DNA from: Bradyrhizobium sp. CCGUVB1N3
GTDB taxonomy: Bacteria > Pseudomonadota > Alphaproteobacteria > Rhizobiales > Xanthobacteraceae
Reading direction: 5' to 3'
Assembly: GCF_024199925.1 (NCBI RefSeq)
Contig: NZ_JANADR010000001.1
Location: 8,869,501 to 8,933,500, forward strand
Length of the DNA: 64,000 bases
The position numbers and the translations under genes were made by a program. The number at the start of each line of letters is the position of its first letter. Position 1 is the stretch's first letter. The notes under the pieces were generated by a model. The model did not search any database. It had not been told where the DNA came from and worked only from the letters and a program-made list of their open reading frames with translations. This document shows, piece by piece, positions 15,545 through 23,793 of this stretch.

Positions 15545-17062
15545 GTGGTGGACAACGCTCTCGCGCTCGAGATGACGGGAATCCGGAAGAACTTCGGTAG
15601 CTTCCGGGCCCTGGACGGTGCAAGCCTCGAAGTGCGCTGGGGCGAGGTCCACGCAATTCTCGGTGAGAACGGCGCCGGTAAATCGTCACTTATGAATGTC
15701 GCCGCCGGGCTCTACTCGCCCGACGGCGGCTCGCTTCGAATAAACGGCCAGGCCTGTGATCTTTCCGGTCCGCGCGACGCCATGGCGCGCGGTGTCGGCA
15801 TGATTCATCAGCATTTCAAGCTAGTTAAGCGGTTTAGTGCCGTGCAGAACGTCCTGCTCGCCAATCCGCGCGGAAGCTATCGGCAAGGCTTGGCCGCGAT
15901 CGGTGAGGAAATTAGGAAGCACGCCGAGACTCTCGGTTTCGTCCTTGATCTGCACCGCCCGGTCGGCCTGCTGTCAGTTGCAGAGCAGCAACGGGTCGAA
16001 ATCATCAAAACTCTAGTCGCTGGCGCGCGGATTCTCATCCTCGACGAACCAACTGCGGTGCTCACGGATGAAGAGGGAGCGACGCTACTTCGAACCATCA
16101 GTGATCTGGCGCAACGCGGAACCGCCATCGTGCTCGTCACGCATAAACTTCGCGATGTGCAAACCTTCGCCGACCGCGTGACAGTGATGCGCGGGGGGCG
16201 GACGATCGCGACCCTCAACCGCGGAACCCCAAGCGACGAACTCACAACACTTGCGGTCGGAACTAAGATTGTTGCGCCTCGACGTGGGGAAGGAAAGCCG
16301 GGTGTTGAGCGTCTGATCGTGCGCAGCTTGAATGATGAGTCTTCTGATCAATCCCGCCTGCGTCATGTGACTTTCACCGTACGATCGGGGGAGATCTACG
16401 GTATCGCCGGGGTGGGTGGCAATGGTCAAACTGAACTCTCGGACATCCTAAGCGGATCACGTGCGCCGTCCGCCGGCCATGTCGAAGTCGCGTTGCCTGG
16501 CGGCGACCGCGTCGACCTCTCTTCGGGGGGGCCGCGTAGCCGTGTCGATTTTGGCTTTGCGACCGTGCCTGCCGATCGGCAGGGGCAAGCGATCGCGTCT
16601 TCGGTATCCATCGTGGACAACTACGCGATCGCGCACGTGCATACCGGACGGTTCGGACCTTGGTGGCGCATCAAACGCGCGGCCGCACGCGAGGCGACTA
16701 GCGTGGCGTTGCGAGATGCGGACGTGCAGGGGGTGCGAAGTACCTCACAGCGCGTCGGTTTACTCTCCGGCGGCAACGCTCAGAAGTTGGTCATGGCGAG
16801 GGAATTCAGCCGGACGCCAGGGATTATCATCGTCCACAGCCCGAGCCGCGGGCTGGATGTACGAGCTTGTGCAGCAATCCACCGTCGGCTGCTCGCCGCT
16901 CGGGAGGAGGGTGTCGCAGTCGTGCTGATCAGCGAAGATCTGGACGAGATCCTCAGCCTTTCGGATCGGATCGGGGTCATGACGGCAGGACGCATAGTTG
17001 CCGAATTCGATGCCCCAGCCGATCGTCAAGCGATCGGTCGTGCAATGGTGGGCCATGTCTAA
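15545..17062 (+). CDS. ABC transporter ATPase with two nucleotide-binding domains
   Basis: The protein has 505 residues. NBD1 has Walker A GENGAGKSS (near 39-47), Q-loop HQHF, a signature LSVAEQQRVEI and Walker B ILILDEPTAVLT. NBD2 has a degenerate Walker A (GGNGQTELS), signature LSGGNAQKLVMAREF and the ISEDLDEI switch. This tandem layout, with one weak site, is usual for sugar and BMP/nucleoside importers. The start is GTG, preceded by GGCGGA; a second GTG follows immediately. It energises the two permeases downstream. Confidence 0.9.
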   Translation: MVDNALALEMTGIRKNFGSFRALDGASLEVRWGEVHAILGENGAGKSSLMNVAAGLYSPDGGSLRINGQACDLSGPRDAMARGVGMIHQHFKLVKRFSAVQNVLLANPRGSYRQGLAAIGEEIRKHAETLGFVLDLHRPVGLLSVAEQQRVEIIKTLVAGARILILDEPTAVLTDEEGATLLRTISDLAQRGTAIVLVTHKLRDVQTFADRVTVMRGGRTIATLNRGTPSDELTTLAVGTKIVAPRRGEGKPGVERLIVRSLNDESSDQSRLRHVTFTVRSGEIYGIAGVGGNGQTELSDILSGSRAPSAGHVEVALPGGDRVDLSSGGPRSRVDFGFATVPADRQGQAIASSVSIVDNYAIAHVHTGRFGPWWRIKRAAAREATSVALRDADVQGVRSTSQRVGLLSGGNAQKLVMAREFSRTPGIIIVHSPSRGLDVRACAAIHRRLLAAREEGVAVVLISEDLDEILSLSDRIGVMTAGRIVAEFDAPADRQAIGRAMVGHV

Positions 17063-17081
17063 TCAGAGCACCGGAGTGATC

Positions 17082-18167
17082 ATGACGACGTTGAACGATG
17101 CGCCGCCCTCGCGACCGCGACGGCTTCGCGTTGTCCTTGAAGTGCGGCTGGATATGCCAGTCTGGGCTCGGGCGTTGGTTAGCCTGGCAGCAGTGGTGTT
17201 CGGACTCGTCGTATCCGCGATTATCCTGGCGTTGGCAGGAGTAGCGCCATCGAGCCTCGTCACAGAATTCGGCTCGACGCTGGCGGACCCTGGGAGCCTT
17301 AGGGCTGTCCTCAGTCAATCCGTCCCTCTCATTCTCGTCGGTATCGCGGCTTCAGTCGCCTTCCGGGCTCGGTTTTGGAACCTCGGTCTCGAGGGTCAAA
17401 TGATCATGGGAGGCATCGCCGCCACGGCAATCTCGCTTCATCAGATCGGAGCAGAGAGCATCCGCATTGAATTGATGGCTCTTGCCGCCATGCTCGGCGG
17501 CATTATCTGGGTCGCTTTGCCGATGGCAATGAAGTATCTGCTGGGCATCAACGAAATTATCGCCACACTTCTCCTCAACTATATAGCGCAATATGCGCTT
17601 TACGATTTGCTGTTCGGTGCCTGGAAGGATCCGGCCGACTCATTTCCTCATTCGGGGCCGTTTTCGGCGGCGGAGCGACTTCCCGTCATAGGAGAATGGC
17701 TGCAAGCCGGCATGCTCGTTGCCGTCGTGGTTGTCGCGGCTACGTTCTGGCTTCTTCAAGTCAGTCGCGCCGGCTTCTACCTCCGCTTCATCTATGCGAA
17801 CACCTCGATGGCTCATCGAATGGGTGTGCCAACCGGCCGCATCGTCGCGATCGTGGTCTTAGCATCTGGCGCGATTGCCGGCCTTGCCGGATTCGTCATT
17901 CCGTCCGGAATTGAAGGTCGCTTAACGCAAGGATACTTTGAAGGTTACGGTTTTTCCGGTGTTCTCATCGCGTTCCTTGCGCAGAACAATCCGTTGTCTG
18001 CGAGCGTTGTAGCGATTTTGGTAGCGGTTCTGTTCGTGGTAGGGCAGAGCCTTCAGATCTTCTATCAGATACCGTTCTCGATGGTGCAGCTTATCCAGGC
18101 GATCATCGTGATGAGTGTTGCGGGCGCCGACTTCTTCGTCCGCCATCGCCTGATCCTGCAACGCTGA
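17082..18167 (+). CDS. ABC transporter permease (BMP/nucleoside type), first subunit
   Basis: The inner-membrane protein of about 361 residues has roughly eight to ten hydrophobic segments, with the conserved FRARFWNLGLEGQMIMGGI stretch and LLGINEIIATLLLNYIA typical of BPD_transp_2 permeases. I placed the start at the ATG 17082, which has GGAG six bases upstream; an in-frame ATG at 17055 overlapping the ATPase stop is the alternative. It pairs with the next gene. Confidence 0.85.
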   Translation: MTTLNDAPPSRPRRLRVVLEVRLDMPVWARALVSLAAVVFGLVVSAIILALAGVAPSSLVTEFGSTLADPGSLRAVLSQSVPLILVGIAASVAFRARFWNLGLEGQMIMGGIAATAISLHQIGAESIRIELMALAAMLGGIIWVALPMAMKYLLGINEIIATLLLNYIAQYALYDLLFGAWKDPADSFPHSGPFSAAERLPVIGEWLQAGMLVAVVVVAATFWLLQVSRAGFYLRFIYANTSMAHRMGVPTGRIVAIVVLASGAIAGLAGFVIPSGIEGRLTQGYFEGYGFSGVLIAFLAQNNPLSASVVAILVAVLFVVGQSLQIFYQIPFSMVQLIQAIIVMSVAGADFFVRHRLILQR

Positions 18168-18182
18168 CGCCGTGGGAACTGC

Positions 18183-19118
18183 ATGAAAGACTTTTTGGTC
18201 ACATGGTTAGCCAGCATTCCGGCCCTTGCCTTGCCGTACGCGCTGGCATCGGTCGGACTTATCGTCTCCGAGCGAGCGGGGGTGTTATCGCTGGGCGCCG
18301 AAGGACTGATGCTGGTCGGCGCACTCGCAGGAGTCGGTGCATATCTTACGACCGATGGCTCCGCTTTCTTGGCCATCGTGGCGTCCATGGCCGCTGCAGG
18401 GATCGTATCGCTTCTTTTTGCCGTGCTGGTGGTCTGGCTGCGCGTCAACCAAGTGATCGCGGGGCTGGCGCTGGTATTCTTCTGCCAAGGTCTGACGAAC
18501 CTGGTGGGCACACTAGCAGATTGGTCCAATCGCGCGATCCCGGGTATCGCTGAACTGCATTTTGGGTTTCTAAGCGACTTGCCCGTCGTCGGTCCGATCT
18601 TTTTTAGACACGATATGCTCATCTACCTCTTGGTGCCCATCTGTTTTGCTGTGCATTACTTTTTGAATTCGACGACCTATGGTCTCAAGCTGAAGTCGGT
18701 CGGAGAGAATCCGGATGCGGCCGATGCGGCGGGCATTAACGTATCCAGGGTGCGCTTTTTGGCCGTAGTCGCGGGCGCACTCTTGGTTGGTCTAGCGGGG
18801 GGCTATCTCTCCGTGGTCAGCGCCAAAATATGGGTCGCTGGCATGACCAGCGGTCGAGGTTGGATCGCCGTCGCGCTCGTCATTTTCGCTCGCTGGAAGC
18901 CAATCCAAGCTCTGGCCGGCGCCATACTGTTCGGTGCCGTGGAGGCACTCATTCCGCAGCTCAACGCTGCAGGCGTCAAGCTACCTCAGTATTACCTGTT
19001 GATGACCCCGTATCTCGCAACGTTCGCAGTGATGATTTGGCAAGCCTTTCGTGAGCGATCCGACGCCGACGGACCTGCCTCACTTGGGCAGCCGTACATC
19101 AGAGAAGAGCGTACTTAA
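18183..19118 (+). CDS. ABC transporter permease (BMP/nucleoside type), second subunit
   Basis: The protein has 311 residues with many membrane segments. GVLSLGAEGLMLVGALAGV near the N-terminus and the loop LKSVGENPDAADAAGINV are diagnostic of the second BMP-system permease. It starts 15 bases after the first permease and ends the operon; a strong hairpin terminator lies about 200 bases downstream. Confidence 0.85.
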   Translation: MKDFLVTWLASIPALALPYALASVGLIVSERAGVLSLGAEGLMLVGALAGVGAYLTTDGSAFLAIVASMAAAGIVSLLFAVLVVWLRVNQVIAGLALVFFCQGLTNLVGTLADWSNRAIPGIAELHFGFLSDLPVVGPIFFRHDMLIYLLVPICFAVHYFLNSTTYGLKLKSVGENPDAADAAGINVSRVRFLAVVAGALLVGLAGGYLSVVSAKIWVAGMTSGRGWIAVALVIFARWKPIQALAGAILFGAVEALIPQLNAAGVKLPQYYLLMTPYLATFAVMIWQAFRERSDADGPASLGQPYIREERT

Positions 19119-19323
19119 AGATACGCGCCAACTGCGCCTGCTGAGATCGGCCGCAGCCATGGGCTCGGACCACGCGTCTGCCTGATGTCGAGCCGGCCGA
19201 CAGCGGCTCTCATGAGCCCACACCACCGGCATCACCTGGCGAACCAGCGCTGCGACGCTCAAGTAGCGCCGATGCTGACCTTGGGCGTCACCGTGAAGTT
19301 CCAGCCGCCAGAGAAGAGAAGCC

Positions 19324-19360
19324 AATGGCGCCGCGAATACCGCGGCGCCATTTTGTTTTC
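19324..19360. terminator. Bidirectional Rho-independent terminator
   Basis: AATGGCGCCGC (19324-19334) and GCGGCGCCATT (19342-19352) form a perfect 11-bp stem with loop GAATACC and the tail TTGTTTTC. It lies between the rightward importer operon and the leftward MarR gene and can serve both. Confidence 0.85.
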
Positions 19361-19384
19361 GAACCGTCGCAGCAGACTGAATGA

Positions 19385-19903
19385 CTACCGCAGTCTCTTA
19401 AGCAACTCGAGGAGGAGAACTTGTTCATCGGAGGCTAGTGGCGAGAGAGTCCTCTCCGAGACAGCGAGCGCCATGGGCTGGACCCCTGCGACAAGCTGCT
19501 TTCCCTCGCGAGTCAGGCTCAGAATCATGCGGCGTGTATCGGCCTGATCTTGCCTTCGATTTACAAGTCGGCGCGATTCCAGTCGGTCGACGACCCCCTT
19601 GATGGTGGCGGCATCCATTGACGTCAGTCGCCCGAGCAGATTTTGCGTACAAGCGCCCAATTCGCTCAGTTTCGACAAGGCCGCCCATTGCGGCGGGGTC
19701 AACTCTGGACCAATTTCGGCAGAAAAAATTGCTTCGTGGCGCCTCAGGAGTCTTCTCAGCATGAATCCTATCTGCTTATCAAGGACGTAGGCTATCCTGG
19801 TTTTCCGGTCTTTCGGAGCTTTCCGTTTGACTAAATGTTTCACCAGCCGACCCGACTTGTCACCGAATGGAGGCGGGGATCGCCTCTCGAAGCCCTGGAT
19901 CAT
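19385..19903 (-). CDS. MarR-family transcriptional regulator
   Basis: The protein has up to 172 residues. The winged helix is clear: LTPPQWAALSKLSELG, NLLGRLTSMDAATIKGVVDRLESRRLVNRR, then the wing DQADTRRMILSLTREGKQL. The first 25 residues are basic and may not be translated; a GTG further in is possible because no good ribosome site precedes the ATG at 19903. It is divergent from the molybdenum-hydroxylase operon starting at 20163, so that operon is its likely target, with an aromatic or heterocyclic effector. The 260-bp gap contains TTGAGTAGAATTCAA and several GC-rich hairpins. Confidence 0.8.
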   Translation of the reverse strand: MIQGFERRSPPPFGDKSGRLVKHLVKRKAPKDRKTRIAYVLDKQIGFMLRRLLRRHEAIFSAEIGPELTPPQWAALSKLSELGACTQNLLGRLTSMDAATIKGVVDRLESRRLVNRRQDQADTRRMILSLTREGKQLVAGVQPMALAVSERTLSPLASDEQVLLLELLKRLR

Positions 19904-20162
19904 TTGAGTGACATAAAGCTTATTGAGTAGAATTCAAAAAAGTGCAATGGTCCAAGCGCTGGTTTAGGTAACAAATGAGGGTGCTTAGAATGGCGCAGCA
20001 ACGGTGGACGATCGTCAGCTCGAACCGCGCTGGTAGCAGTTGCGATCTCATTCCTTTCGGTTGACGGAACCCGTCGGCTGGTCTCGCCTCTTTGGCGAGG
20101 CGAGCACGCCGGCAGCTCGACGGAGAGCGCCGGCAAGGCCCAACAAGAGAATTTGCTGATCG

Positions 20163-21017
20163 ATGAAACCCGCATCATTCATTTATCACCGACCGACGAG
20201 CCTCGACGAAATACTCGGTTTGCTCGATGAGCATGGCGACGAGGCGAAAGTTCTCGCCGGCGGCCAAAGTCTCGTCGCGGCCATGAACTTCCGCTTGGCG
20301 CGTCCGTCGATGTTGATCGATGCAAACAATATTCCGGAACTGTCGGGCATCAGCGTCGACGGAAACCACTTGGTCATCGGCGCGCTGACCCGACATGCGA
20401 CGTTCCACAAGCCGGTCGTGAACAATCCCGTTGGCGACCTTCTCTCTCGCGTCGTTCAATCCATCGCTCATTACCCCATCCGACAGCGAGGGACCTTTGG
20501 TGGTAGCCTCTGCCACGCCGATCCGGCTTCGGAATGGTGTCTCACGTCTATCGTGCTTGACGCGGAAATGCTGATAGAGAGCAAAGCGGGCAAGCGTCGT
20601 GTGTCAGCGAAGGAATTTTTCAAGGGGACCTTTACAACTGCCGTAAAGTCTAACGAGCTACTGACGCAAATTCGTTTGCCGCTCGGTAGCCCGGCGTTTC
20701 GGGGCGGCTTTTATGAGTTTTCGCGACGAAAAGGTGATTTTGCCCTCGCCATGTCGCTCGTCGCCTTGGAGCTCGACGGTTCTCGTATCAGGTCGGCTCG
20801 GATAGGCCTCGGCGGAGTCGCCGACAAGCCAATAAGACTCTCAAGCATCGAAGCGGGTCTGATCGGTCAGCGTGCCGACGCATCGACGTTCGAGGCTGTT
20901 GCTGCCGAAGCATCGAATCTCATCACACCCACCAGCGATATTCACGGTACGTCCGAGTACCGCAAGGATCTCATCAAACCCGTTTTGGTACGGGCTTTGA
21001 CCGAGGCTGCCGCATGA
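20163..21017 (+). CDS. Molybdenum hydroxylase, FAD-binding subunit (CoxM/XdhB type)
   Basis: The protein has 284 residues. FAD motifs of the family are present: AGGQSLVAAM (near 37-46) and RGTFGGSLCHADPASEW (near 113-129). It carries electrons from the 2Fe-2S subunit to NAD or another acceptor in the cytoplasmic complex. Its stop overlaps the start of the large subunit (ATGA-type), and the four enzyme genes follow without gaps, so they are one translational unit. Confidence 0.9.
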   Translation: MKPASFIYHRPTSLDEILGLLDEHGDEAKVLAGGQSLVAAMNFRLARPSMLIDANNIPELSGISVDGNHLVIGALTRHATFHKPVVNNPVGDLLSRVVQSIAHYPIRQRGTFGGSLCHADPASEWCLTSIVLDAEMLIESKAGKRRVSAKEFFKGTFTTAVKSNELLTQIRLPLGSPAFRGGFYEFSRRKGDFALAMSLVALELDGSRIRSARIGLGGVADKPIRLSSIEAGLIGQRADASTFEAVAAEASNLITPTSDIHGTSEYRKDLIKPVLVRALTEAAA

Positions 21018-23320
21018 GTTGGATTGGCCGATCCCTTCCGAGACTGGAGGATCCGGCCCTCGTCAAGGGGGCCGGCAACTACGTCGCCGATGTCGCCCGC
21101 GGCTCAGCATCCGTTCGCTTCGTCAGAAGTCCGGTAGCAAGCGGAACGATCTTAGGTGTCGAAAAGCCCGACGAAGGACTGGTGTTCACGGCGGCGGATC
21201 TTGATGGCGTCAAAGGCATCAAGCCGATCCTACACAGGCCGGATTATGTCGCGATCGAGCAACCGGTCCTTCCTAGGGATCGCGTGGTATTCGCTGGCCA
21301 GGCGATCGCCGTTGTCGTTGCAGAAGATCACGCAACGGCGGAGGACCTGGCCGAACAAGTGTTCGTGGATATCGAACCCGGCGATGCAGCGTTGGATGTC
21401 GATCTTGCCTTGCAGGAGGGCTCTCCCATTGTGCACGAGCAGGCATCAACCAACGTTCTAGTCGAAGGGAAAATCAGGACGTCCGGTCTCGATGCCGTGT
21501 TGGAGCAAGCGGCGGCTACGATCAGGATGGAGATTCGCTCGCGCCGGCAGGCAGCGATGCCCCTCGAAACACGGGGAGGTGTCGCCCAGTACGATCGCGT
21601 TACGGGGCGGGTGACGCTGTTCGCCTCGGTTCAAATGCCTCACATGCTGCGAACCGGAATTGCAGATGTTCTAGGAATTCCGGAAGCCGATCTTCGCGTT
21701 GTCGCGCCTGACGTTGGTGGCGGCTTTGGACAGAAGATGTCGCTGTTTCCAGAATACATCATCCTAGTATGGTTAGCTCGGCACCTGCAGCGCAACCTCG
21801 CATGGATCGAGGATCGCCGTGAAAACCTCATGGCTTCGACCCACAGCAGGGATCAGGCATTCACTGTAACCGGGGCGTTCTCCGCTGACGGCAAATTGCT
21901 TGGTGTCGATGCCGACATGCGCAGCAACGTCGGGGCCTTTTCCTGCTATCCGGTAACTTGTGGCGTCGAACCGTTGATGGCGCTTGCCGAGCTGCCCGGG
22001 CCCTATGCCGTCAAGGAATACGGAGCACGCTCACGCGGAGTGACTACGAACACTTGCATGATGGCGCCATATCGCGGCGTCTCGCGGCCGACGCTGACCT
22101 TCACTATGGAACGAATGATGGATGTGGCCGCAAGGCGCCTCGGTATCGACCCGATCGAAATCCGTCGTCGTAATCTGGTGGATACGTTTCCTCATCGAAC
22201 CCCAACCGGCCTGATTTACGACGAGGGCTCGTACAAGGCGACGATGGAGAGCGCGGTCAATGCGATCGATTTGCCGGCCTTCCGCGAACGTCAGAAGCGG
22301 GAATGGGAGAGAGGCCGCTATTTCGGCTTTGGCATATCTGTGTTCAATGAGCGTACAGGGTATGGCACGCCCGCCTATGCGGCACGTGGCATGGATATTG
22401 TGCCCGGCTATGAGATCGTCGACTGCACCATGGACCCATCCGGCAATGTTTCGGTCCGGATCGGCGCCTCACCGCACGGTCAAGGCCTGAAGACTAGCCT
22501 GGCGCAACTGGTCGCCGATGAGCTCGGCGTGACGCCGCAGATGGTCAAGGTCATTTCCGGAGACACAGATGCGACGCCATATGGTTGGGGGACATTTGCC
22601 AGCCGCTCGATGGTTATCGCGGGCGGCGCGAGCAAGTTGGCCGCGGGCAAGATTGCGTCGAAGCTGAAGGTAATTGCCGCAGCCATCCTGGAATCCGACC
22701 CGGACAATATCGATCTTAACGACGGTCTGGCCAAGATCCGCAATAGCAACAGAAGCGTGCCGATCGCCGAGCTTGCGCGCGCGGCCTATCATCAGAGCCA
22801 CAAGTTTCCGAGTGTCGGCGCCGGTCTTCACGAGAACGCAATATACGACCCCGCCGGAACGTTCTCGAATGCGTCGCATGCCTCGATCGTCGAGGTCGAC
22901 GTCGAAACAGGTCAGGTGAAGATCGAACGCTTTGTCGTAGCCGAGGACGCCGGGGTCCTGATCAACCCGATGATTGTCGACGGGCAGATCCATGGAGGCG
23001 TCGCCCAAGGTATCGCCAATGCGCTCTACGAAGAGATCGTATACGACGACCTCGGAAACTGCCTAACCACGTCGCTCGCAGACTTTCTTCCGCCGACGAT
23101 GCTCGAAATTCCGACGATTGAAATTCTGCACAGCTATACGATGTCGAATGCGTCGATCACGAAAGCGAAGGGAGTCGGCGAGGGAGGGCTCATCGGAGCG
23201 CCAGCGAGCGTCATCAACGCGGTAGTCGACGCGCTGTCGCCCTTCGGCATCGAGATCTTCGAAATGCCGGCCTCGCCACAACGCATCTTGGACCATATCA
23301 GAGGGAAACGTACGGCATGA
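21014..23320 (+). CDS. Molybdenum hydroxylase, molybdopterin-binding large subunit 1
   Basis: The protein has 768 residues, the usual length. It has the MPT-binding GGGFGQKMSLFPEY, a region MAPYRGVSRPTLTFTMER near the active site, GASPHGQGLKTSLAQL and the catalytic Glu in GVGEGGLIGAP near the C-terminus. The CO dehydrogenase active-site loop (AYRCSFR) is absent, so it is not a true CO dehydrogenase. It probably hydroxylates a ring carbon next to nitrogen, or an aldehyde. It is co-encoded with a second, different large subunit, which is unusual. Confidence 0.9.
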   Translation: MSWIGRSLPRLEDPALVKGAGNYVADVARGSASVRFVRSPVASGTILGVEKPDEGLVFTAADLDGVKGIKPILHRPDYVAIEQPVLPRDRVVFAGQAIAVVVAEDHATAEDLAEQVFVDIEPGDAALDVDLALQEGSPIVHEQASTNVLVEGKIRTSGLDAVLEQAAATIRMEIRSRRQAAMPLETRGGVAQYDRVTGRVTLFASVQMPHMLRTGIADVLGIPEADLRVVAPDVGGGFGQKMSLFPEYIILVWLARHLQRNLAWIEDRRENLMASTHSRDQAFTVTGAFSADGKLLGVDADMRSNVGAFSCYPVTCGVEPLMALAELPGPYAVKEYGARSRGVTTNTCMMAPYRGVSRPTLTFTMERMMDVAARRLGIDPIEIRRRNLVDTFPHRTPTGLIYDEGSYKATMESAVNAIDLPAFRERQKREWERGRYFGFGISVFNERTGYGTPAYAARGMDIVPGYEIVDCTMDPSGNVSVRIGASPHGQGLKTSLAQLVADELGVTPQMVKVISGDTDATPYGWGTFASRSMVIAGGASKLAAGKIASKLKVIAAAILESDPDNIDLNDGLAKIRNSNRSVPIAELARAAYHQSHKFPSVGAGLHENAIYDPAGTFSNASHASIVEVDVETGQVKIERFVVAEDAGVLINPMIVDGQIHGGVAQGIANALYEEIVYDDLGNCLTTSLADFLPPTMLEIPTIEILHSYTMSNASITKAKGVGEGGLIGAPASVINAVVDALSPFGIEIFEMPASPQRILDHIRGKRTA

Positions 23321-23793
23321 CTGATAAGGTCAACATCGCACTCCGCGTCAACGGAAAATCGTACGCCATCGCAGTTGAGCCCCGGCGTAGCTTGGCCGAC
23401 GCCTTGCGCGAAGACTGCGGCCTGACGGGTACGCATCTCGGCTGCGAACATGGCGTGTGCGGTGCCTGCACTGTGTTGGTCGACGGAAAGCCCGTCCGCG
23501 CGTGTCTCATGTTTGCGGTTCAAGTGGGCGAGACCGAGGTTCGTACTGTTGAAGGACTGGCCAAGGGCGAGGTTCTTCATCCTCTGCAGAAGCAGTTTTG
23601 GGAGAACCACGGCTTGCAGTGCGGCTTCTGCACGCCTGGCTTCCTAATGCTTGCCGCGGGTGCGCTGGAAGCTGATCCGGACATTTCGGATGATGAGCTG
23701 CGGGAGGTGCTATCTTCGAATCTGTGCAGGTGCACAGGTTACCAGAATATCATCAAAGCGGTGAAGTTGGCTGCCGCCGAGATGCGCAAATGA
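23317..23793 (+). CDS. Molybdenum hydroxylase, 2Fe-2S subunit (CoxS/XdhC type)
   Basis: The protein has 158 residues with two [2Fe-2S] clusters: the plant-type set GCEHGVCGACTVLVDG with ACL, and the second set CGFCTPG and LCRCTGYQNI. It passes electrons from the Mo site to FAD. It lies between the two large-subunit genes and overlaps both (ATGA at each end). Confidence 0.93.
   Translation: MTDKVNIALRVNGKSYAIAVEPRRSLADALREDCGLTGTHLGCEHGVCGACTVLVDGKPVRACLMFAVQVGETEVRTVEGLAKGEVLHPLQKQFWENHGLQCGFCTPGFLMLAAGALEADPDISDDELREVLSSNLCRCTGYQNIIKAVKLAAAEMRK

Noticed and set aside
19975..20064. 29-codon leader ORF before the Mo hydroxylase operon
   Set aside because: It has a start and stop but no ribosome site or attenuator structure that would support a leader peptide.
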